Of a stretch of DNA of 11,742 nucleotides, positions 7,615 through 11,742 are shown one piece after another. The position numbers were made by a program, and so were the translations under genes. Numbering within the stretch: the first letter of the stretch is position 1; each line of letters begins with the position of its first letter. The DNA comes from Flavobacteriales bacterium (GTDB lineage Bacteria > Bacteroidota > Bacteroidia > Flavobacteriales > Flavobacteriaceae): assembly GCA_011525065.1 (NCBI GenBank), contig WTIY01000085.1, forward strand, positions 1 through 11,742, given 5' to 3'. The notes under the pieces are model-generated. The model searched no databases. It was not told the DNA's origin and saw nothing but the letters and a program-made list of their open reading frames with translations.

Positions 7615-7634
7615 GGGCTGTGCTGTTACAGCCC
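7615..7634 (-). other. Hairpin in the yidC leader
   Basis: In the 33 bp pyrG-yidC gap, GGGCTGT and ACAGCCC form a perfect 7 bp stem with a 6 nt loop, ending 10 nt before the yidC ATG. On the transcribed strand no T run follows, so it is not a classical intrinsic terminator. A 7 bp direct repeat, CCCGTTT on the plus strand, flanks it at 7608-7614 and 7633-7639. It could limit ribosome access to yidC or protect an mRNA end; both are inference. Confidence 0.5.
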
Positions 7635-7637
7635 CGT

Positions 7638-9257
7638 TTATTTATTATTTTTTGACAGCTCAAAAGCCTTGCCGACAAATCCCACAAAAAGTGGGTGCGG
7701 ATTGGCCACCGTACTTTTGTATTCCGGATGATACTGAACACCGACAAACCAAGGATGGTTTGGAATCTCCACGATTTCCACCAGTCCAGTGTCCGGGTTT
7801 ACACCGGTAATCCGCATCCCGGCTGCCTCAATTTTAGAACGATAATCATCATTAAATTCGTATCGATGGCGATGACGTTCTTGAATCTGGGTGGTTGGAT
7901 AGATCGAACCCACGTTACTGTCAGGAACAACTGAACAGGCCCAAGATCCAAGTCGCATGGTCCCCCCCTTATCTTTTATTGTTTTTTGAGCTTCCATCAA
8001 ATCGATCACAGGATGTGGTGTGTCGACATCCATCTCTGTACTGTTCGCCCCGTCTAAGCCCACTACATTTCTGGCGTATTCGATCACCGCCATTTGCATC
8101 CCTAAACAAATTCCAAGAAACGGAATATTATGCGTTCGCGCATAGGCTACTGCTGAAATTTTACCCTCGATTCCTCGTTCTCCAAATCCTGGAGCGACGA
8201 GTAATCCATCCAGATGACCGACCTCTGAAGCCACATTTTCTGCAGTTAAATGCTCAGAGTGAATTGAAATCACTGAAACCGACACCTCATTGGCTGCACC
8301 CGCGTGAATAAACGATTCAAGTATGGACTTATAACTGTCTTGTAGCTCAACATACTTTCCAATCAACCCAATGGTTACGCTGCCCTTAGGATTTTTGTGT
8401 CGACTTAAAAACTCATTCCATTGGACCAAATCGGGTTTTTGATCCTTTTTTAAATCCAATTTTTTTAGGGCAATTTCATCCAATCCTTCTCCGAGCATTA
8501 AATTGGGTACATCATATATGGTCTTGGCGTCAATGGATTGAATTACCGCCTCTTTTTCCACATTGCAAAACAGGGCGAGCTTGGTTCTTAAGTCATCACT
8601 GAGCTCATGTTCGGTTCGACAAACCAAAACATCTGCCTGTATCCCACTTTCCATCAAGGTTTTTACCGAGTGCTGTGTGGGTTTAGTTTTGAGTTCACCA
8701 GCCGCGGCCAGATATGGAATCAACGTCAAGTGGATGAACAAACTGTTGTGTCGACCTAACTCCCACTTTAATTGACGCACAGCTTCGATATAAGGAAGCG
8801 ATTCAATATCACCTACAGTACCTCCAATTTCAGTGATGACAATGTCGTACCGTCCATCTTGACCCAGATGCTGTATTCGCTCCTTGATTTCATTAGTTAT
8901 GTGAGGAATTACCTGAACGGTTTTTCCTAAAAATTCACCTCGACGCTCCTTTTCAATAACACTCTGATAAATACGCCCGGTGGTAACATTGTTGGCTTGT
9001 GATGTTGGATGGTTTAAAAATCGTTCGTAATGTCCTAAGTCCAAATCGGTCTCAGCCCCGTCATCGGTTACATAGCACTCCCCGTGTTCATATGGATTTA
9101 ACGTTCCAGGATCGACATTAATGTAAGGGTCTAGCTTTTGAATGGTCACCGCAAAACCACGCGCCTGTAAAAGCTTGGCCAAAGAGGCGGCAATAATGCC
9201 TTTTCCTAAAGAAGATGAAACCCCGCCAGTAACGAAGATATACTTAGTCGAATCCAT
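7638..9257 (-). CDS. pyrG: CTP synthase (glutamine-hydrolysing)
   Basis: Converts UTP, ATP and glutamine to CTP, the last step of de novo pyrimidine nucleotide synthesis, in the cytoplasm. At 539 residues it is full length. The N-terminal amidoligase domain (1-270) carries YIFVTGGVSSSLGKG with P-loop Lys18, KLDPYINVDPGT (41-52), DDGAETDLDLGHYERF (65-80) and EIGGTVGDIES (143-153). The class I glutamine amidotransferase domain (about 293-530) shows VAPGFGERG (354-362), the nucleophile Cys384 in GICLGMQ, and His510 and Glu512 in VQYHPEYKS, which completes the triad. The start is fixed by MDSTKYIFVTGG, the normal family N-terminus. It follows a 96 bp gap containing a strong-looking Bacteroidota promoter, so this is probably the first gene of the long downstream operon that includes yidC. 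Nothing appears truncated or degenerate. Confidence 0.98.
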   Translation of the reverse strand: MDSTKYIFVTGGVSSSLGKGIIAASLAKLLQARGFAVTIQKLDPYINVDPGTLNPYEHGECYVTDDGAETDLDLGHYERFLNHPTSQANNVTTGRIYQSVIEKERRGEFLGKTVQVIPHITNEIKERIQHLGQDGRYDIVITEIGGTVGDIESLPYIEAVRQLKWELGRHNSLFIHLTLIPYLAAAGELKTKPTQHSVKTLMESGIQADVLVCRTEHELSDDLRTKLALFCNVEKEAVIQSIDAKTIYDVPNLMLGEGLDEIALKKLDLKKDQKPDLVQWNEFLSRHKNPKGSVTIGLIGKYVELQDSYKSILESFIHAGAANEVSVSVISIHSEHLTAENVASEVGHLDGLLVAPGFGERGIEGKISAVAYARTHNIPFLGICLGMQMAVIEYARNVVGLDGANSTEMDVDTPHPVIDLMEAQKTIKDKGGTMRLGSWACSVVPDSNVGSIYPTTQIQERHRHRYEFNDDYRSKIEAAGMRITGVNPDTGLVEIVEIPNHPWFVGVQYHPEYKSTVANPHPLFVGFVGKAFELSKNNK

Positions 9258-9281
9258 GTCGTGAACTTGTTGTTACCTATA

Positions 9282-9310
9282 CGGGATTCAAAGATAAAGT
9301 ATTAATCCCG
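9282..9310. repeat. Inverted repeat bracketing the pyrG -7 element
   Basis: Perfect 7 bp arms CGGGATT (9282-9288) and AATCCCG (9304-9310) are separated by 15 bp that contain the whole TATCTTTG -7 box. The centre-to-centre distance of the arms is 22 bp, about two helical turns, as in many dimeric-repressor operators. The downstream arm would also fall at the start of the transcript. A regulatory role is inference. Confidence 0.5.
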
Positions 9311-9319
9311 CACACCCAA
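9289..9319 (-). promoter_or_regulatory. Bacteroidota-type promoter for pyrG
   Basis: On the minus strand TATCTTTG (9296-9289) matches the Bacteroidota -7 consensus TAnnTTTG exactly. A TTG (9319-9317) lies 20 nt upstream, near the expected -33 spacing. The element sits in the 96 bp gap before pyrG, 31 nt upstream of the ATG, giving a short leader. It is the only well-placed match I found by eye among the intergenic spaces. Transcription start is inferred, not seen. Confidence 0.65.
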
Positions 9320-9353
9320 TGAATTTATAAAGAAAGACTGAAGTGAATTCCCC

Positions 9354-11375
9354 CTATTGGTCTACCAAAGGCTCTAACCCCATTCCTTGGGTATACTTGA
9401 GTAAGTAAAATGCCTTGTTCTCATAACCGCCCTCTACACGAGCTTGATAGTGAAATTTATTTTCCGTGTACTGGGTAGTTTCTGGCATGACAAGTTGATC
9501 AATAAGCGGACCCTCAGAAATGGCACCGCGCAAAATAATGTCTAAGGTCAAATCGAAGCCTCGGGAGGCATATTTATTGGGCGGACAGCCAAAACGCTCG
9601 GCGTATTGAAACTCAAATAATTGTGGCTCTTCCCCCTGTGACGTTGGCATGCTGGCCGAAGGAAAACTAAATTCCAAATGAGACAAGTGAATGTTCGAGA
9701 TGTCGTCAAAATCAAAGGCTTCATTTCTGTTTGTGGTAAACAAGCGTACCTCATAGGTCTTCGGAATGGTATCTCGCTCCTCTTCATCCATTTCTGCCAT
9801 GATTTTTTGTTGGTAATACTCCATACCATTGAGCACTCCGATTACATTACTGATGATGACGGGTTTTCGGGACTCGAGTAAGACCCAATTTTCTAGGCTA
9901 TCGGATAAATGCGGTAAGATGTCGTCAGGATCAATGTATCCCTGCTCACGAGGAAACAACACCGGCACCTCGGGCCACTGTCCACGCATTGCGACCAAGC
10001 CTGAAGCCTGAGCATCACCCAAAAAAAGCATTTTCTTTTCGAGGGCATTTCTTTGGATATAATCCATCATGGCCTTTCCCATGGGTTTTTGATCGGGTAG
10101 TGTTTGCACCAGGTTCCCAGGGAGCGCACCACTAGGGCGACTCAACGGAGAAAATACTGGCAACTGTAGCTCCTCTGTATGACGGGCCACCTTGGTAACG
10201 TTGTTTGGCAACAAAGGCCCGATCACAGCATCTGTTTCACTAAAGTCATAGACCCCTAAAATACTATCCACGGATGTCTTTTTGGCCTGAGTATCCAAGA
10301 CATCTAAGGTCACCGGGAATCCATAAGAAGCCGCATAATCGCTTGCCATTAATACCCCTGTATAAAAATCCAGGGCGATGCGCAACAATCGGTTACGCTG
10401 CAAATAATCTTGATTCTGAGTCAGAGAGTCCGGCATAAAACCATCGAGTTGCAGGGGCAACATTAGGGTGATTTTTTGTCGGCTGCTGTCAGAGGCAAAA
10501 TCTCTTAAATCCACTACCGATTCTTCATAAGCGGAATTCTGTCCCAAGACGGCTTTTGGTAATTTTAATACCATGCCCAGCTTTAAGCCTGATTCAGCGC
10601 TTGGGTTCATTTGAATCACCTCTTCCTTTGTAAGACCGAATTTTTGTCTAAGTCTAAAAAATCCTTCTTTAGGTTGAACGACGTAATAATCCAACGCGTC
10701 GTTATTGTCTTCTGAAGTTGTGAGGCGCTCGCCTCTGACCTTAATGCTTTGACCGGGGTTTAGAGAATCGGAAAGCTTGGGGTTCAAGGCCCGTAATTCG
10801 GGTATGCTCATGTTGTATTGATGCGCAATTGAAAAAAGGTTTTCTCGGGAAGTAACTTCGTGAAGAACGATCAACTTATGACTCAGCGTATCTCTAATTG
10901 CCGCTATATCACTGGCGCTCAACATTGAGCAATTCTGTACGATGTTCAAGCGAGTTCCCTTTTTCAAATCTTGACTGCTGACCCCGGGATTATCTGCCAA
11001 AAGATCGGCAACCGTCAAACCGTAAGACTTTGCAATACCATAAAGGGTTTGTTTTCGACCTACTTTATGGAGAATAAATTTCTTAGTTGTAGGCGTATTA
11101 TTGACAATTAATAAGATGTGTGACGGAAACTCTGACCGCTCGCCTGGAACTGCTATCCACTGTTTAGCCTGAGGGTTTAAGGCCAAAAAATCAGCTTGGC
11201 ACATTTCGAATTCTCGCATCACAGAGACCAAATCGTCTCCCGGTTTGGTGGTGTAAACTCCATGACTCATAGGCTCGTTTTGACCTGCTGCATTTTGGGC
11301 ATAACACAGCCAGATCCAAAGTCCAATGAACCACAAGAAAAATCTATTTAAGGAAGCTGTCTGAAGCGTTTTCAT
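9354..11375 (-). CDS. Secreted LysM-repeat protein with periplasmic-binding-protein-like domain
   Basis: Exported 673-residue protein. The ATG at 11375 begins a signal peptide (hydrophobic core about 13-26, probable cleavage after AAGQ near 31); a further in-frame start upstream lies inside guaA and is less likely. Four tandem LysM-type repeats follow, at about 39-91 (divergent), 100-146 (HKVGRKQTLYGIAKSYGLT), 168-214 (HEVTSRENLFSIAHQYNMS) and 230-273 (VQPKEGFFRLRQKFGLT), expected to bind the glycan backbone of peptidoglycan. From about 301 to 640 a type 1 periplasmic-binding-protein-like fold is suggested by ITLMLPLQLDG, a DFYTGVLMAS helix, and AVIGPLLPNNVTKVA, which resembles ABC transporter substrate-binding and LpoA-type proteins. 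It starts 1 bp after the guaA stop, so the two are co-transcribed. A role in sensing or organising cell-wall synthesis is inference; no ligand can be assigned. Confidence 0.88.
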   Translation of the reverse strand: MKTLQTASLNRFFLWFIGLWIWLCYAQNAAGQNEPMSHGVYTTKPGDDLVSVMREFEMCQADFLALNPQAKQWIAVPGERSEFPSHILLIVNNTPTTKKFILHKVGRKQTLYGIAKSYGLTVADLLADNPGVSSQDLKKGTRLNIVQNCSMLSASDIAAIRDTLSHKLIVLHEVTSRENLFSIAHQYNMSIPELRALNPKLSDSLNPGQSIKVRGERLTTSEDNNDALDYYVVQPKEGFFRLRQKFGLTKEEVIQMNPSAESGLKLGMVLKLPKAVLGQNSAYEESVVDLRDFASDSSRQKITLMLPLQLDGFMPDSLTQNQDYLQRNRLLRIALDFYTGVLMASDYAASYGFPVTLDVLDTQAKKTSVDSILGVYDFSETDAVIGPLLPNNVTKVARHTEELQLPVFSPLSRPSGALPGNLVQTLPDQKPMGKAMMDYIQRNALEKKMLFLGDAQASGLVAMRGQWPEVPVLFPREQGYIDPDDILPHLSDSLENWVLLESRKPVIISNVIGVLNGMEYYQQKIMAEMDEEERDTIPKTYEVRLFTTNRNEAFDFDDISNIHLSHLEFSFPSASMPTSQGEEPQLFEFQYAERFGCPPNKYASRGFDLTLDIILRGAISEGPLIDQLVMPETTQYTENKFHYQARVEGGYENKAFYLLKYTQGMGLEPLVDQ

Positions 11376-11376
11376 G

Positions 11377-11742
11377 TTATTCCCATTCGATGGTGGCCGG
11401 TGGTTTGGAACTGATGTCATAAACCACTCGGTTTACACCTTTGACTCGGTTGATGATTAAATTTGAGGTTTCCTGTAAAAACTCGTACGGTAAATTGACC
11501 CAGTCAGCGGTCATGCCATCGGTGCTCTCTACGGCTCTCAATGCCACGACATTTTCATACGTACGCTCATCTCCCATTACGCCAACACTTTGTACGGGTA
11601 AGAGAATCGCTCCTGCCTGCCACACCTTGTCGTAGAGGTCCCATTTGCGGAGTCCATCAATGAATATGGCATCTACTTCTTGAAGCACACGTACTTTTTC
11701 GGCGGTTATGTCTCCCAAAATACGGATGGCTAAACCAGGGCC
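11377..11742 (-). CDS. guaA: GMP synthase (glutamine-hydrolysing), C-terminal part
   Basis: The 3' end of guaA; the gene continues beyond the right edge. The 121 visible residues begin GPGLAIRILGDITAEKV and end SSKPPATIEWE, and include WQAGAILLPVQSVGVMGDER and RAVESTDGMTADW. These are hallmark sequences of the GMP synthetase C-terminal dimerisation domain, which also contributes to XMP binding. The enzyme aminates XMP to GMP with glutamine and ATP in purine synthesis. The ATP-pyrophosphatase and glutamine amidotransferase domains lie outside the window, so completeness and start cannot be judged. The stop is 1 nt before the start of the LysM-protein gene, which indicates co-transcription. Confidence 0.98.
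   Translation of the reverse strand, partial: GPGLAIRILGDITAEKVRVLQEVDAIFIDGLRKWDLYDKVWQAGAILLPVQSVGVMGDERTYENVVALRAVESTDGMTADWVNLPYEFLQETSNLIINRVKGVNRVVYDISSKPPATIEWE

Larger units (their letters stand above)
9258..9353. other. Intergenic region between the LysM gene and pyrG
   Basis: Largest gene-free stretch in the window (96 bp). It holds the pyrG promoter and the inverted repeat around it. The remainder, just after the LysM-gene stop, is AT-rich with no stable stem followed by a T run, so I see no intrinsic terminator for the guaA-LysM transcript. Confidence 0.7.

Noticed and set aside
7681..7695. CCCAC-AAAAA-GTGGG small hairpin in the 3' part of pyrG
   Set aside because: Five-bp stem within conserved PyrG C-terminal codons; most likely dictated by the protein sequence.
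7895..8311. 138-codon plus-strand open frame opposite pyrG
   Set aside because: It lies wholly antisense to a clear, full-length pyrG, has no recognisable domain and shows composition expected of a shadow frame.
9548..9829. 93-codon minus-strand frame inside the LysM gene
   Set aside because: Out-of-frame shadow of the LysM/binding-protein gene with no domain signal.

Overview
The window looks like ordinary chromosomal sequence from a member of the Bacteroidota, most likely a flavobacterium-like (Flavobacteriales) lineage. Four things support this: a subtilase ending in a Por-type (type IX secretion) C-terminal sorting domain; a YidC with the long extracytoplasmic N-terminal domain; an exact TAnnTTTG-type -7 promoter element upstream of pyrG; and tightly packed genes that mostly lack Shine-Dalgarno sequences. 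Genus and species cannot be read from the sequence alone.

Layout: eight of the nine genes lie on the minus strand and run right to left. They are the 3' end of guaA (GMP synthase), a secreted protein with LysM repeats and a periplasmic-binding-protein-like domain, pyrG (CTP synthase), yidC (membrane insertase), a secreted YwqK/MORN-type repeat protein, mnmA (tRNA 2-thiouridylase), a secreted S8 peptidase and an FMN-dependent nitronate monooxygenase/FabK-like enzyme. At the left edge one plus-strand gene, a lipoprotein-like serine hydrolase of the class A beta-lactamase fold, converges on this array; the two stop codons are 2 bp apart.

Most minus-strand junctions are 0-2 bp, so two transcription units are likely: guaA plus the LysM gene, and pyrG through the nitronate monooxygenase-like gene. 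The only intergenic spaces of any size are 96 bp before pyrG, which holds a good promoter inside an inverted repeat; 33 bp before yidC, which holds a hairpin; and 49 bp before the YwqK gene if its signal-peptide start is right. No stretch over 300 bp lacks a gene.

Functionally the region joins nucleotide synthesis (guaA, pyrG), envelope biogenesis (LysM protein, yidC), tRNA modification (mnmA) and exported proteins. I see no mobile element, CRISPR array, tRNA or rRNA gene, and no evidence of a new multi-gene system. The points worth a second look are small: the nested pyrG promoter, the yidC leader hairpin, the single strong Shine-Dalgarno at mnmA, a His/Trp-rich insertion with a micro-duplication in MnmA, and a few enzyme-assignment ambiguities.
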